Positions 37,369 through 47,198 of a stretch of 64,000 nt of DNA are shown here, piece after piece. Made by a program: the position numbers and the translations under genes. The stretch lies in assembly GCA_030141605.1 (NCBI GenBank), contig JAQGDQ010000189.1:60001-124000 (forward strand). Direction: 5' to 3'. Each line of letters begins with the position of its first letter. Position 1 is the stretch's first letter. Source of the DNA: Tubiluchus corallicola. Its lineage: Eukaryota; Priapulida; Priapulimorpha; Priapulimorphida; Tubiluchidae. The notes below the pieces were generated by a model. The model made no database searches, was not told where the DNA came from, and was given only the letters and a program-made list of their open reading frames with translations.

Positions 37369-39474
37369 ATGAGTGATATTCTTGATCAGGAAATAACATT
37401 TTTACCGGGAGTTGGCCCCAAGCGTGCCAATCTTTTAAATAATGAGTTAAATATATTTTCATACAGGGATTTACTCTATTATTTCCCCTATAAGTATGTA
37501 GACAGGACACGGTTCTACACTGTTCGTGAGGTAGGTCCTAAGCTCTCGCATATACAATTAAAAGGGCATATTACCGGAATGAAGATTGCGGGGAGTGGGC
37601 GTAAACAAAGGATGATTGCATATTTTACAGATAAGACAGGTGTTATAGAACTTGTTTTTTTTAAAGGGATAAAATACATTTCATCCAGCCTCAAGAAAGA
37701 CACCGAGTACATTGTTTTTGGTAAGCCTTCAGAGTTTAGTGGTCAGTATAATATTGTTCACCCGGAGATAGATGAAGCTTCCAAACAGTCTATCAGTCCT
37801 ACCGGCTACATTCAGGCTTTTTATAATACAACGGAGAGAATGAAAAAAGGGTATATTAACTCCAAAGCGATACTTAAAATGCAACATACGCTTTTGGATA
37901 AAGCAAGGGAGGATATAAAAGAGACAATGCCTTCACATTTAGTCAGAGAGCTCAATCTTATGCCCCTTGGTGATGCCCTTAAAAACATCCATTTTCCAAA
38001 TGATGTAAACATGCTGGAGAAGGCGGAGTACCGTTTAAAGCTGGAAGAGCTTTTCTACACTCAGTTAAAAATATTGTCGTTGAAAGAGTATAGGCTCAAT
38101 AAGTTTAGCGGACATATGTTCGATGCAGTAGGAAGCAATTTCAACACCTTTTTTCACGATCATCTCCCATTTGAATTAACAGATGCGCAAAAACGTGTTC
38201 TTAGAGAGATACGCTCAGACACCAGACAGGGCAAGCAGATGAACAGGCTGGTTCAGGGCGATGTGGGGAGTGGAAAAACGGTGGTAGGGCTTATGGCTGT
38301 ACTTATTGCACTTGATAACGGATTTCAATCGTGCCTAATGGCTCCTACTGAGATACTGGCAACACAGCATTATCACACTATAAAAAAGTTTCTGGGGGAC
38401 ATGCCGTTAAACGTAGAGCTTCTTACAGGTTCTACAAAAGAGAGAGATAGAAAAGTTATTCATAGCCAGCTGCTTTCTGGCGATATTCAGCTACTCATAG
38501 GGACACATGCACTGCTGGAAGATATTGTTCAGTTTAAAAATCTGGGGTTAGTTATCATTGATGAGCAACACCGATTTGGAGTGGCACAGCGCGCAAAGCT
38601 ATGGAAGAAAAACTATGTGCCTCCCCATGTGTTGGTAATGACTGCAACTCCTATACCCCGAACACTTTCGATGACTCTATATGGTGACCTGGATGTATCG
38701 GTAATAGATGAACTTCCTCCCGGGCGAAAGCCGATTAAAACACTCCACTTTTTTGAAAACAAGCGGAGCCATGTTTACGAATTTATAAAAAAGGAGATAT
38801 CACTGGGTAGGCAGGTGTACATAGTCTATCCGCTTATACAGGAGTCTGAAAAAATGGACTATAAGAACCTTGAAGATGGCTACAATCATATCAAAGAGGT
38901 GTTTCCCGAACCGGAGTACAGTATTGGCATGGTTCACGGAAGAATGAAACCTCTGGAGAAAGATATTGAGATGAGGCGGTTTAAACATGGAGAGGTACAG
39001 ATACTTGTAGCTACAACCGTTATTGAAGTTGGTGTCGATGTTCCCAACGCATCCATAATGGTAATAGAGAGCACCGAACGGTTTGGTCTGTCGCAACTGC
39101 ACCAGCTAAGGGGGCGGGTAGGTAGAGGTGCCGAACAGTCATACTGTGTTTTGATGTCAAGCTATAAAGTAGGCGTTGACAGTCGCAAGAGAATTGAAAC
39201 AATGGTAAGTACAAACGATGGCTTTGAGATTGCGGAGACAGACCTTAAGCTACGCGGCCCGGGTGATATTGAAGGGACACAGCAAAGTGGTATGGCGCTT
39301 GACCTAAAAATTGCAAACCTGGCAAAAGATGGACAAATACTACAGTATGCGCGAGATATTGCAAAAAAAATTATTGCAGATGATCCTCTTTTGCAACGCC
39401 CCGAAAACACCCTGTTGAAAGAGCAACTTGTTGCTCTGCGAAAAAACTATCTGAACTGGGGCTCTATAAGCTAA
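37369..39474 (+). CDS. recG: ATP-dependent DNA helicase RecG
   Basis: 701 residues. It reverses stalled forks and migrates Holliday junctions. The N-terminal wedge/OB domain (FLPGVGPKRANLLNNELNIF, about 10-150) precedes helicase motifs: Walker A GDVGSGKTVVG, the DEQH box (LVIIDEQHRFGVAQRAKLWK), VMTATPIPRTL, TTVIEVGVDVPNASIMVIES and QLRGRVGRGAEQSYC. The C-terminal RecG wedge contact (DLKLRGPGDIEGTQQSG) is present. The ATG at 37,369 gives the usual N-terminus. Confidence 0.97.
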   Translation: MSDILDQEITFLPGVGPKRANLLNNELNIFSYRDLLYYFPYKYVDRTRFYTVREVGPKLSHIQLKGHITGMKIAGSGRKQRMIAYFTDKTGVIELVFFKGIKYISSSLKKDTEYIVFGKPSEFSGQYNIVHPEIDEASKQSISPTGYIQAFYNTTERMKKGYINSKAILKMQHTLLDKAREDIKETMPSHLVRELNLMPLGDALKNIHFPNDVNMLEKAEYRLKLEELFYTQLKILSLKEYRLNKFSGHMFDAVGSNFNTFFHDHLPFELTDAQKRVLREIRSDTRQGKQMNRLVQGDVGSGKTVVGLMAVLIALDNGFQSCLMAPTEILATQHYHTIKKFLGDMPLNVELLTGSTKERDRKVIHSQLLSGDIQLLIGTHALLEDIVQFKNLGLVIIDEQHRFGVAQRAKLWKKNYVPPHVLVMTATPIPRTLSMTLYGDLDVSVIDELPPGRKPIKTLHFFENKRSHVYEFIKKEISLGRQVYIVYPLIQESEKMDYKNLEDGYNHIKEVFPEPEYSIGMVHGRMKPLEKDIEMRRFKHGEVQILVATTVIEVGVDVPNASIMVIESTERFGLSQLHQLRGRVGRGAEQSYCVLMSSYKVGVDSRKRIETMVSTNDGFEIAETDLKLRGPGDIEGTQQSGMALDLKIANLAKDGQILQYARDIAKKIIADDPLLQRPENTLLKEQLVALRKNYLNWGSIS

Positions 39475-39515
39475 GAAAAGGATCAATATTGTAGTAGGCT
39501 ACAATGCTTAGATTC

Positions 39516-39563
39516 CTTTGCAAAGTTCTGCTCTTTTATTAATATTTTCCTTTTTCAACCTTT
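39516..39563 (-). repeat. Dispersed intergenic element, copy 6 (partial)
   Basis: CTTTGCAAAGTTCTGCTCTT, TTATTAATATTTTCC and TTTTTCAACC match the proximal third of the element. The distal part is not recognisable. It lies between recG and the tRNA gene and points towards recG. Confidence 0.45.
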
Positions 39564-39709
39564 CATCTATGCAGGCAGGGAGTGGGAATTTATCTTTAAC
39601 CCAAGTTGAATAAAAGGCTTGTTTATTACGGTTTTTCCTGTAACACAGGCAAGGGTAAGCCACTTTTCTTTTTTAAGCAAATATTTATATTTTTGCCTTC
39701 TCACTGCGG

Positions 39710-39784
39710 GGGGCATTAGCTCAGTTGGTTTAGAGCACTTGCTTGACAGGCAAGGGGTCACTGGTTCAAATCCAGTATGTCCCA
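39710..39784 (+). tRNA. tRNA-Val (anticodon GAC)
   Basis: The acceptor arms GGGGCAT and ATGTCCC pair over seven bases with one G-U, followed by discriminator A. The D-arm has TTAGCTCAGTTGGTTTAGAG. The anticodon stem CTTGC/GCAAG encloses TTGACAG, anticodon GAC. The T-arm is ACTGG-TTCAAAT-CCAGT. CCA is not encoded, as is usual for Bacteroidota. Confidence 0.95.
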
Positions 39785-39872
39785 CACTTATTATAACGCG
39801 TACCTGCGGTGTTTAATTTTTTTTGAAAAACTGTCTGTTTTACAGGCAGAGCGAATGTGAATAGACACATAG

Positions 39873-40298
39873 ATGAAGCAAGGAAAGACCATTTCCCATA
39901 AAGGAGTGGTAAAGCAAGTTGAGAAAGATAAAATAACGGTAGGTATATCTCCCCGCCAGGCGTGTGACACTTGCAGCGTAAAAAAAACGTGTTCCGCTTC
40001 GGAAGGAGGGAAGGAAAGGGATATTTATGTTTATGTGTGGGATGGGGATTACAGAGAAGGAGAGGAGGTTGAGGTTTTAATTGATAAAACGCAGGGGTTC
40101 AAAACACTGTTTTATGCGTATGTTCTGCCTCTGCTGCTCATTATTTCCACAATAGTTGTTACAACAACTATCTTTGACAATGAAATAACTGTGGCTCTTA
40201 TATCTCTAGGGGTTCTTGTGCCTTATTACCTCTCGCTCTATCTTCTCAGACTAAAGGTGGAGAGTAGTTTGCATTTTATGATTAAGAAATTGATTTAA
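39873..40298 (+). CDS. rseC: RseC/MucC family protein
   Basis: 141 residues with an N-terminal Cys-rich domain (CDTCSVKKTCSASE, about 31-45, likely binding metal or a cluster) and two membrane helices (LFYAYVLPLLLIISTIVV and EITVALISLGVLVPYYLSLY). In Bacteroidota rseC precedes the Rnf genes, as here (13 bp to rnfB), and probably supports the complex or the SoxR-reducing activity linked to Rnf in E. coli. The first gene of the Rnf operon. Confidence 0.88.
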   Translation: MKQGKTISHKGVVKQVEKDKITVGISPRQACDTCSVKKTCSASEGGKERDIYVYVWDGDYREGEEVEVLIDKTQGFKTLFYAYVLPLLLIISTIVVTTTIFDNEITVALISLGVLVPYYLSLYLLRLKVESSLHFMIKKLI

Positions 40299-40311
40299 AG
40301 ATTTTTACAGG

Positions 40312-41172
40312 ATGAGTACTACCTTGTTTTATTCAGTAGTGGTTTTGAGCTCTATCGGACTCGCTGCCGCTATTATACTATATTATGCTTCTCAGAAATT
40401 CAAGGTTTATGAGGATCCTCGCATTGACCAGGTTGATGAAGCTCTTCCTGGTGCAAACTGTGGGGGATGTGGGTTTGCCGGGTGTCGTGCCTTTGCAGAG
40501 GCGTGTTTAAAAGCAGATGATCTGGCAGATCTATATTGTCCTGTTGGGGGAGATGAGTGCATGTCGAATGTAGCCGGTGTGCTGGGGCTTAATGCGGTCA
40601 AAAAAGTGCCGCGTATAGCGATAATTCGATGCAATGGAACTACGGATAATAGCCCTCAGACCAGTGTGTATGACGGTGCTACAACATGTAGTATTGTCTC
40701 TTCATTGTATGCCGGGAAGACAGATTGCCAGTATGGATGCCATGGCTTTGGGGAGTGTGTTGAATCTTGTGGCTTCGATGCGCTGGAAATGGACAGCGAA
40801 ACGGGATTGCCGGTAGTAACTGATGATAAATGTGTGGGGTGTGGCGCATGTGTTGTTGCCTGTCCTCAGAACCTTATAGAGCTGAGAAAGAAAATGCCCA
40901 AGTACAGAAAGATCTATGTTTCATGCAGGAACTGTGACAAAGGTGCGGTAGCTAGAAAGGCATGTAAAGTGGCATGTATTGGGTGTGGAAAGTGTATGAA
41001 GGTGTGCCCTCACGATGCTATCGTAGTAGAGAATAACCTTGCTTATATTGACTCCGACAAGTGTAAGCTTTGCAGGAAATGTGTTCCTGTTTGCCCAACC
41101 GGTGCTATAATAGAGGAAAATTTTCCGCCGAGAAAAACGGAGAAGGAGAAGGTAGAAGCGATAAAGGCATAA
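40312..41172 (+). CDS. rnfB: Rnf complex subunit B (electron-transfer ferredoxin)
   Basis: 286 residues. An N-terminal membrane anchor (about 1-25) is followed by the four-cysteine cluster domain (GANCGGCGFAGCRAFAEAC). Several 4Fe-4S motifs follow: CVGCGACVVACPQN, CIGCGKCMKVCPHD and CKLCRKCVPVCPTG. RnfB receives electrons from ferredoxin and passes them into the complex. It is membrane-associated on the cytoplasmic side. Confidence 0.96.
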   Translation: MSTTLFYSVVVLSSIGLAAAIILYYASQKFKVYEDPRIDQVDEALPGANCGGCGFAGCRAFAEACLKADDLADLYCPVGGDECMSNVAGVLGLNAVKKVPRIAIIRCNGTTDNSPQTSVYDGATTCSIVSSLYAGKTDCQYGCHGFGECVESCGFDALEMDSETGLPVVTDDKCVGCGACVVACPQNLIELRKKMPKYRKIYVSCRNCDKGAVARKACKVACIGCGKCMKVCPHDAIVVENNLAYIDSDKCKLCRKCVPVCPTGAIIEENFPPRKTEKEKVEAIKA

Positions 41173-41254
41173 AGGGTCTATTATGAGCGTATAGTGAAAT
41201 TATATATAACAGGATTTTATTTGTTTTAAATGATATTTTAAGAGGGAGTTAATT

Positions 41255-42589
41255 GTGTCAAAGACTTTTAAAAGAGGGGGTGTACACCCACCCGACAGTA
41301 AAATTTCAGCTCATAAGGCTATTGAGTTGCTTCCCCCGCCTGGGAGTGTGAGCATTCCGGTTGCACAGCATATAGGAGCGCCCGCTACGGTAGTTGTTAA
41401 GAAGGGGGATATTTTGAAGGTTGGTGATGTAATAGCAAAAAGCTCGGGATTCATTTCAACCAATATACACTCTTCTGTCTCCGGCAAGGTTAAGAAAATT
41501 GATAATGTCTTAGATGCTTCCGGGTTCAAGAAAGCATCTGTTGCTATTGATGTGTCGGGAGATGAGTGGCTTAAGGAAATTGACCGCAGTGATACTTTAA
41601 TTACCAGTACCGACCTTGACGGCAAAGCAATTGGAGAAAAAATTTTAGCGGCGGGAATAGTTGGGCTTGGAGGTGCTGCGTTTCCTACTCATGTTAAGCT
41701 TTCTCCTCCTCCCGGCATGAAAGCTGAAGTGCTTTTGATCAATGGCGCTGAGTGTGAACCGTATCTTACTTCCGACCATCGTGTCATGCTCGAAAAGGGT
41801 GAAGAGGTTCTGATAGGTACCTCACTTATTATGAAGGTAATGGGTGTGAGAAGAGCAGCTATAGGTATTGAGAAAAATAAGCCTGATGCCATAAAACATC
41901 TTACAGAACTTGCAACTAAGTATGAAGGAATAGAGGTTTGTGCGCTGAAGGTGAAATATCCACAGGGTGGCGAGAAACAGCTTATAAAAGCGATTACCGG
42001 TAGAGAGGTACCGTCAGGCGCTTTACCAATTGCTGTAGGGGCTGTAGTAAATAATGTGGGAACAGCTTTTGCTGTTTATGAAGCTGTGATGAAAAATAAA
42101 CCTCTTGTAGAAAGGGTAGTTACAGTAACAGGTAAATCGATTGCAAACCCCGCTAATTATATGACAAGAATAGGAACGCCTGTGTCTGCCCTTATAGAGG
42201 CAGTGGGAGGGGTGCCGGACAATACAGGCAAAGTTATCAGTGGTGGCCCTATGATGGGGCGTGCTATCTCATCTATGAATGTGCCTGTTACAAAAGGGAC
42301 ATCTGGAGTCCTTGTGATGTCTGAAGATGAGTCGCAGCGCAAGAAGGTGAACCCATGTATTCGCTGTTGCAGATGTATTACGGTGTGCCCTATGGGACTA
42401 GAACCTTATCTGTTAATGACCTATGCAGAGAGAGAACTTTGGAGCAACAGCGAAGAAGAGGATGTTATGGACTGCATTGAGTGTGGTTCCTGCTCCTATA
42501 TATGCCCTGCTAGCCGCCCGCTGCTCGACTATATACGCCTGGGAAAAGGAGAAGTGGGAGAGATTATCCGTGAGAGAAAGTCGAACTAA
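41255..42589 (+). CDS. rnfC: Rnf complex subunit C (NADH-binding)
   Basis: 444 residues, starting with GTG at 41,255 behind an AGAGGGAG ribosome-binding-like sequence. The N-terminus (KTFKRGGVHPPDSK) and the NADH/FMN-binding region (GIVGLGGAAFPTHVKLSPPP, NGAECEPYLTSDHRVMLE) are typical. Two C-terminal 4Fe-4S motifs are CIRCCRCITVCPMGL and CIECGSCSYICPA. RnfC exchanges electrons with NAD, linking ferredoxin oxidation to ion pumping. Confidence 0.96.
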   Translation: MSKTFKRGGVHPPDSKISAHKAIELLPPPGSVSIPVAQHIGAPATVVVKKGDILKVGDVIAKSSGFISTNIHSSVSGKVKKIDNVLDASGFKKASVAIDVSGDEWLKEIDRSDTLITSTDLDGKAIGEKILAAGIVGLGGAAFPTHVKLSPPPGMKAEVLLINGAECEPYLTSDHRVMLEKGEEVLIGTSLIMKVMGVRRAAIGIEKNKPDAIKHLTELATKYEGIEVCALKVKYPQGGEKQLIKAITGREVPSGALPIAVGAVVNNVGTAFAVYEAVMKNKPLVERVVTVTGKSIANPANYMTRIGTPVSALIEAVGGVPDNTGKVISGGPMMGRAISSMNVPVTKGTSGVLVMSEDESQRKKVNPCIRCCRCITVCPMGLEPYLLMTYAERELWSNSEEEDVMDCIECGSCSYICPASRPLLDYIRLGKGEVGEIIRERKSN

Positions 42590-42677
42590 TGTGGGGGTGC
42601 TTAAAGCAAATCTTAAAGTAGTACGGTGGAAATGATAAGTAGATATAAGAGTATAAAAAATATATCAATACATACCA

Positions 42678-43658
42678 ATGAATAAACTATTAACTGTTGC
42701 ACCTTCCCCTCATATCAATGTGAACGACTCTACCAGCAAAATAATGTCAGGGGTGGTAATTGCACTTATGCCTGCACTTGCAATGTCAGTTGTCTTTTTT
42801 GGGGTGGAAAGTCTCAAAGTAACTGCCCTGTCTGTCGCTGCCTGTGTTATATTTGAATTTCTTATACAGAAATATATTATAAAAGGAGCTCTCACTATTC
42901 CTGACGGCTCTGCTATTGTAACCGGTGTCCTTTTAGCATTTAACCTGCCTGTCGGTATCCCTTGGTGGATTATTTTTATGGGAGCTTTTGTTGCTATTGG
43001 GGTGGGGAAGATGTCATTTGGTGGATTAGGACAAAATTTGTTCAACCCTGCTTTAGTCGGGCGTGTGTTTCTTTTAATTTCATTTCCGGTAGACCTAACT
43101 ACCTGGACAGCCAACAGGGTTGCTGCCGACGGTTTTACAGGAGCCACGCCTTTGGGAGCGTTAAAAGAGGAATTAAAGAGTGGGAAAGCGGTTGCAGATG
43201 TTATATCTGAGCTGCCTTCAACTTTTGACCTCCTTTGGGGCAACATAAGCGGTTCAATGGGAGAGGTCTCTGCTATAGCATTACTCTTGGGCGGGCTTTA
43301 TATGTTGTGGAAGAAAATTATAACATGGCAAACACCTGTTGCCGTACTGGGATCAATGGCTATTCTACAGGGTATTTTATGCATCTCTTTACCAGGACAA
43401 TTTGCCGGCCCTCTTTTCCATATTCTGTCAGGAGGAGCTGTGCTGGGGGCATTGTTTATGGCTACAGATATGGTTGCTTCACCAATGACCGGTAAGGGGC
43501 AGCTGATATACGGAACCGGAATAGGAATAATTACTATTTGCATAAGAAACTTCGGAGCCTACCCTGAGGGAATATCTTTTGCAATACTTATAATGAATAG
43601 TGTTACACCACTAATTAACTTTTATGTGAAACCTAAACGGTTTGGAGGGGCTAAATGA
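42678..43658 (+). CDS. rnfD: Rnf complex subunit D (flavin-carrying membrane subunit)
   Basis: 326 residues with about nine or ten membrane helices. The covalent FMN site is the Thr in DGFTGATPLGAL (about residue 157). Other conserved parts: FGGLGQNLFNPALVGRVFL and GALFMATDMVASPMTGKGQL. It is expected to form part of the Na+ or H+ path of the complex. It overlaps rnfG by 4 bp. Confidence 0.96.
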   Translation: MNKLLTVAPSPHINVNDSTSKIMSGVVIALMPALAMSVVFFGVESLKVTALSVAACVIFEFLIQKYIIKGALTIPDGSAIVTGVLLAFNLPVGIPWWIIFMGAFVAIGVGKMSFGGLGQNLFNPALVGRVFLLISFPVDLTTWTANRVAADGFTGATPLGALKEELKSGKAVADVISELPSTFDLLWGNISGSMGEVSAIALLLGGLYMLWKKIITWQTPVAVLGSMAILQGILCISLPGQFAGPLFHILSGGAVLGALFMATDMVASPMTGKGQLIYGTGIGIITICIRNFGAYPEGISFAILIMNSVTPLINFYVKPKRFGGAK

Positions 43659-44275
43659 TGGCAAATAAAGAATCAAATTTTGTAAACATGACAGTAGCTC
43701 TTTTTCTTATAACACTCACTGCTGCAACGGCGTTGGGTTTTGTTAATGAGTTGACGAAAGAGCCTATTGAAAGAGCTAGGATAGAGTCGCGCGATAGAGC
43801 AATAGCCGATGTCCTACCTGATTTTGACAGGCTTGATAAAAGCTATATCTCCTCTTCCGACGAAAAGAGCTCAGATAATCTTGAGTTTTTCCCTGCATTT
43901 GATGCGGATGGAAACCCTGTCGGTGTTGCAATAAAAACATATACAAATAATGGGTTTTCCGGACAAATAACCACTATGGTGGGATTTACAAATGATGGTA
44001 CTATTTCTGGGTTTAAAGTGCTGGCCCACCAGGAGACACCAGGACTTGGCTCAAAGATGGATGAGTGGTTTAGCGATAAAGAGAAGGAGACGCGTAATAT
44101 TATCGGTAAGAATCCGGGTAAAGCTAACCTTACAATTACCAAAGATGGGGGTGATATAGATGCTATTACGGCTTCTACCATCACCTCACGTGCTTTTCTA
44201 GAGTCTATACTGCGCGCTTACAATGCATTGGAAAAAGAGGTGAACGGTAATAAACCAGAAGAAACGGATATATAA
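43655..44275 (+). CDS. rnfG: Rnf complex subunit G (flavin-carrying)
   Basis: 206 residues: an N-terminal membrane helix (about 10-30) and a periplasmic FMN-binding domain. The flavin-bound Thr is in ITASTITSRA (about T177). GFTNDGTISGFKVLAHQETP and GLGSKMDEWF are conserved. It starts inside the end of rnfD (ATGATG), indicating translational coupling. A near-identical partial copy of the second half lies inverted at 51,139-51,457. Confidence 0.95.
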   Translation: MMANKESNFVNMTVALFLITLTAATALGFVNELTKEPIERARIESRDRAIADVLPDFDRLDKSYISSSDEKSSDNLEFFPAFDADGNPVGVAIKTYTNNGFSGQITTMVGFTNDGTISGFKVLAHQETPGLGSKMDEWFSDKEKETRNIIGKNPGKANLTITKDGGDIDAITASTITSRAFLESILRAYNALEKEVNGNKPEETDI

Positions 44276-44292
44276 TAAAGAGGAAATAACTC

Positions 44293-44877
44293 ATGAACAA
44301 TATAAAGATTTTCACACGGGGTATTATCGCAGAAAATCCCGTTTTTGTACTGTTGCTTGGTCTGTGCCCGACTCTGGGCGTCACCTCATCTGCTATAAAT
44401 GGTATAGGAATGGGAGTGGCTACTGCTTTTGTACTAGTGATGTCAAATATGGTAGTATCTATCATTAAAAACCTAATACCAAATAAGGTAAGAATCCCAT
44501 CTTTTATTGTTATAATTGCTTCATTCGTGACAATTGTACAGCTTATGATGGAGGCGTTTCTCCCTGCACTGTTCGATTCGCTCGGGCTGTTTATCCCTCT
44601 TATAGTGGTAAACTGTGCTGTACTTGGGCGCTCAGAAGCTTTTGCTTCGAGAAATGGTGTTTTACCCTCAATTATTGACGGGCTGGGAATGGGCGTTGGC
44701 TTCACCTTTGCCCTTGCTCTGCTGGGAGCAGTAAGGGAGTTATTGGGAAGCGGAAAAATCTTTGGAGTTACTGTTTATCCCGAAGATTATGGGAGCCTTA
44801 TGTTTGTACTGGCCCCGGGAGCGTTTATTATCTTGGGCTATCTTATTGCCCTCAATGACAAAATGAAAAAAGCCTGA
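44293..44877 (+). CDS. rnfE: Rnf complex subunit E (membrane)
   Basis: 194 residues with six membrane helices. Family blocks: NPVFVLLLGLCPTLGVTSSA, IPLIVVNCAVLGRSEAFASR and GSGKIFGV. It pairs with RnfA in the membrane to hold an iron-sulfur centre formed by the conserved cysteines (GLCPTLG, NCAVLGR). An identical protein is encoded in the inverted copy at 50,537-51,121. Confidence 0.96.
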   Translation: MNNIKIFTRGIIAENPVFVLLLGLCPTLGVTSSAINGIGMGVATAFVLVMSNMVVSIIKNLIPNKVRIPSFIVIIASFVTIVQLMMEAFLPALFDSLGLFIPLIVVNCAVLGRSEAFASRNGVLPSIIDGLGMGVGFTFALALLGAVRELLGSGKIFGVTVYPEDYGSLMFVLAPGAFIILGYLIALNDKMKKA

Positions 44878-44883
44878 TAGTCT

Positions 44884-45459
44884 ATGGAAAACTATTTAAT
44901 TATAATCGTATCTGCAATATTTGTAAACAATATTGTGCTACTGCAATTTTTAGGTATATGCCCGCTTCTGGGAGTATCGAAAAAAATATCTACCGCTACA
45001 GGGATGACAGGTGCCGTAGCTTTTGTTATGACGCTTGCCACGATCGTAACATATCTTATTCAACAATATGTGTTGGACGTTTACAATATAGGTTATCTCC
45101 AGACTATAGTTTTTATACTTGTGATAGCCTCGTTGGTCCAGCTTGTTGAGATAATACTAAAGAAGGTTAGCCCTGTATTATACCAGGCATTGGGTGTATT
45201 TCTTCCTTTGATAACAACCAATTGTGCGATACTTGGGGTAGCAATGCTTACCATAAGAAAAGAGCTAACCCTTACAGAAGGTGTTGTATACGCGGTTGCT
45301 AATGCTGTAGGGTTTGGACTGGCACTGTTAATTTTTGCAGGCATACGCGAACACCTCAGCCTTGTAGCTGTTCCCAAAAGGCTGGAGGGCACCCCTATCG
45401 CTTTTATCGCAGCCGGAATTTTGGCAATGGCTTTTATGGGATTTTCCGGGATAGTGTAG
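44884..45459 (+). CDS. rnfA: Rnf complex subunit A (membrane)
   Basis: 191 residues with six membrane helices and the RnfA/RnfE fold in inverted topology: FVNNIVLLQFLGICPLLGVS, LPLITTNCAILGVAML and AGIREHLSLVAVP. The cysteines in GICPLLG and NCAILG are the expected cluster ligands. It is the last rnf gene, 6 bp after rnfE, completing the rnfBCDGEA order. Confidence 0.96.
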   Translation: MENYLIIIVSAIFVNNIVLLQFLGICPLLGVSKKISTATGMTGAVAFVMTLATIVTYLIQQYVLDVYNIGYLQTIVFILVIASLVQLVEIILKKVSPVLYQALGVFLPLITTNCAILGVAMLTIRKELTLTEGVVYAVANAVGFGLALLIFAGIREHLSLVAVPKRLEGTPIAFIAAGILAMAFMGFSGIV

Positions 45460-45557
45460 CAAAAGTGCGTATAGGAGAGAGGTCGTACAGCCGGAAAAAA
45501 TGACTATTTGGACTTAAAACAGTGCCAGATAAGAATATAATTTAAAATCATGCTATT

Positions 45558-45839
45558 ATGGAACCAAATAAATTTTGCCAAAGTTGTGGAATGCCGCTAA
45601 AAGGAGATGTCGAAGGCGGAGGCACAAATAAAGATGGGACAAAAAGTACTAAGTACTGCTCATACTGCTACAAAGATGGCACATTTGTAAACTCTGATAT
45701 TAAAACAGCAAAAGAGATGCAAACGTTCTGTATTCAGAAAATGAAAGAGCAGGGAGTGGCACACTGGAAAGCTTGGCTTTTCACAAGATGTATCCCAAAG
45801 CTGGAGCGCTGGAAAAAAGAGGTAGCAAAAAAAGAATAA
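45558..45839 (+). CDS. Zinc-ribbon domain protein
   Basis: 93 residues. The N-terminal half has two Cys pairs (CQSCGMPL and CSYCYKDG, about 8-40) of the putative zinc-ribbon family, and the rest is basic and helical (IQKMKEQGVAHWKAWLFTRC). Function is unknown. It lies about 100 bp after rnfA and could be read through from the operon. Confidence 0.85.
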   Translation: MEPNKFCQSCGMPLKGDVEGGGTNKDGTKSTKYCSYCYKDGTFVNSDIKTAKEMQTFCIQKMKEQGVAHWKAWLFTRCIPKLERWKKEVAKKE

Positions 45840-46253
45840 TCAGCAAGACGAAAATAGATATTTCTTCAGGAACCGGCTTGTAAATAAAAAATAATCCGGT
45901 TAAGTTGAAAAAAGTTAGCCGGGTTGCTTCTACACTCTTTTTGGCAAATACTTGGTTGAAGTCGGCAATGTGCTTGCAAATTGGGTGGGGATTCAAACTA
46001 ATGTAAATAAGGATTAAGTATTTTTTCATTCATCTTATTGTCATCTATATTGACTTGATAAAATTTTTATGTGAAAAAGCACCCCAAAGGTGATGAAGTT
46101 CTATTTTATAGAGAAGTTGAGAGAGAGGCAACCACCGCAGATAATATAATTTAGCTGAATTTTAATAGAAGCTGTAATGGGCTTAGGAGATACTCTAAAA
46201 TAGTCAGTCAAATCATTACCTAGTCGTTAATAATAAATAATAATACGAAACAC
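45840..46253. other. Gene-free stretch
   Basis: AT-rich, no plausible gene, no strong hairpin. Short frames here have stops every few dozen codons on both strands. Confidence 0.4.
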
Positions 46254-47015
46254 ATGAAACAGTGGTACGAAAAACTTTTTGAAAACTACGGAGAAAAGTA
46301 TGACAATGAAAATTTCACACAGGGAACAATCGGGGAGTGTGACTTTATTGAAAAAGAGATAGGGTTCAACAAAAAAATAAAAATACTTGATGTAGGTTGT
46401 GGAACTGGGCGCCACTCAATTGAGTTGACAAGAAGGGGATACAAAGTTACAGGGGTAGATTTGTCCAGTTCAATGCTAAAAAGAGCGAAAGAAAAGGCAG
46501 ATGCTGAGAACCTGAGCATTGACTTTCAAAATCAAGATGCTAGGAATTTAACTTTTGACAGCGAATTTGACCTGGTTATTATGCTTTGCGAAGGAGGATT
46601 TTCATTAATGGAAACAGATGAAATGAATTTTCATATTCTCAAGAGTGTCTCTAATGCGCTTAAAAGTAAAGGTAAGTTTATTTTCACAACACTTAATGGA
46701 CTATTCCCACTATTCCATTCTGTTAAAGACTTTTTAGCAAAATCAGCAAAAGAAGGCAATGCAACCTACGATGAAAATACCTTTGACTTAATGACTTTCA
46801 GAGATTTTAATAAAATCCATTTAGATGATGATAAGGGGGATAAAGTAGAGCTGGAGTGTAACGAAAGGTACTATGTCCCTTCAGAAATAACATGGCTGTT
46901 AAAAACTTTAAACTTCAGAAATATTGATATTTATGGTGCTAAACTGGGTGCATTTAGCAGGGCAGACAAGCTAATGACAAATGACTACGAGATGCTTGTA
47001 ATTGCTGAACTATAA
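46254..47015 (+). CDS. Class I SAM-dependent methyltransferase
   Basis: 253 residues. Motif I (ILDVGCGTGRHSIELTRRGY, about 44-63) and the following acidic residue (VTGVDLSSSML), then motif II-like LVIMLCEGGFSLMETD, are clear. The C-terminal half (KVELECNERYYVPSEITWLL) suggests a small-molecule methyltransferase in the cyclopropane/UbiE-like superfamily. The substrate is not identifiable from sequence. A strong hairpin (47,135-47,177) follows. Confidence 0.88.
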   Translation: MKQWYEKLFENYGEKYDNENFTQGTIGECDFIEKEIGFNKKIKILDVGCGTGRHSIELTRRGYKVTGVDLSSSMLKRAKEKADAENLSIDFQNQDARNLTFDSEFDLVIMLCEGGFSLMETDEMNFHILKSVSNALKSKGKFIFTTLNGLFPLFHSVKDFLAKSAKEGNATYDENTFDLMTFRDFNKIHLDDDKGDKVELECNERYYVPSEITWLLKTLNFRNIDIYGAKLGAFSRADKLMTNDYEMLVIAEL

Positions 47016-47134
47016 ATAAGCTACGATTATTGGTGACAGAACATATATTGGCTAGATCAAATTTGTAGTAGAGAGTTTTGCACTGTCCAAAACCTTTCGC
47101 CTTACGGACGTCTCACTATTAGCATTGAATATAT

Positions 47135-47177
47135 TAAAACACCCTGGTGAAGTATTAAAACTCACCAGGGTGTTTTA
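47135..47177. terminator. Bidirectional terminator hairpin
   Basis: TAAAACACCCTGGTGA and TCACCAGGGTGTTTTA form a perfect 16-bp stem with an 11-base loop. It lies between the convergent methyltransferase and hsp20 genes, with A and T tracts on both flanks, so it can stop transcription from both sides. Confidence 0.85.
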
Positions 47178-47198
47178 TTAAAGAGTCTAAAGTTGCTT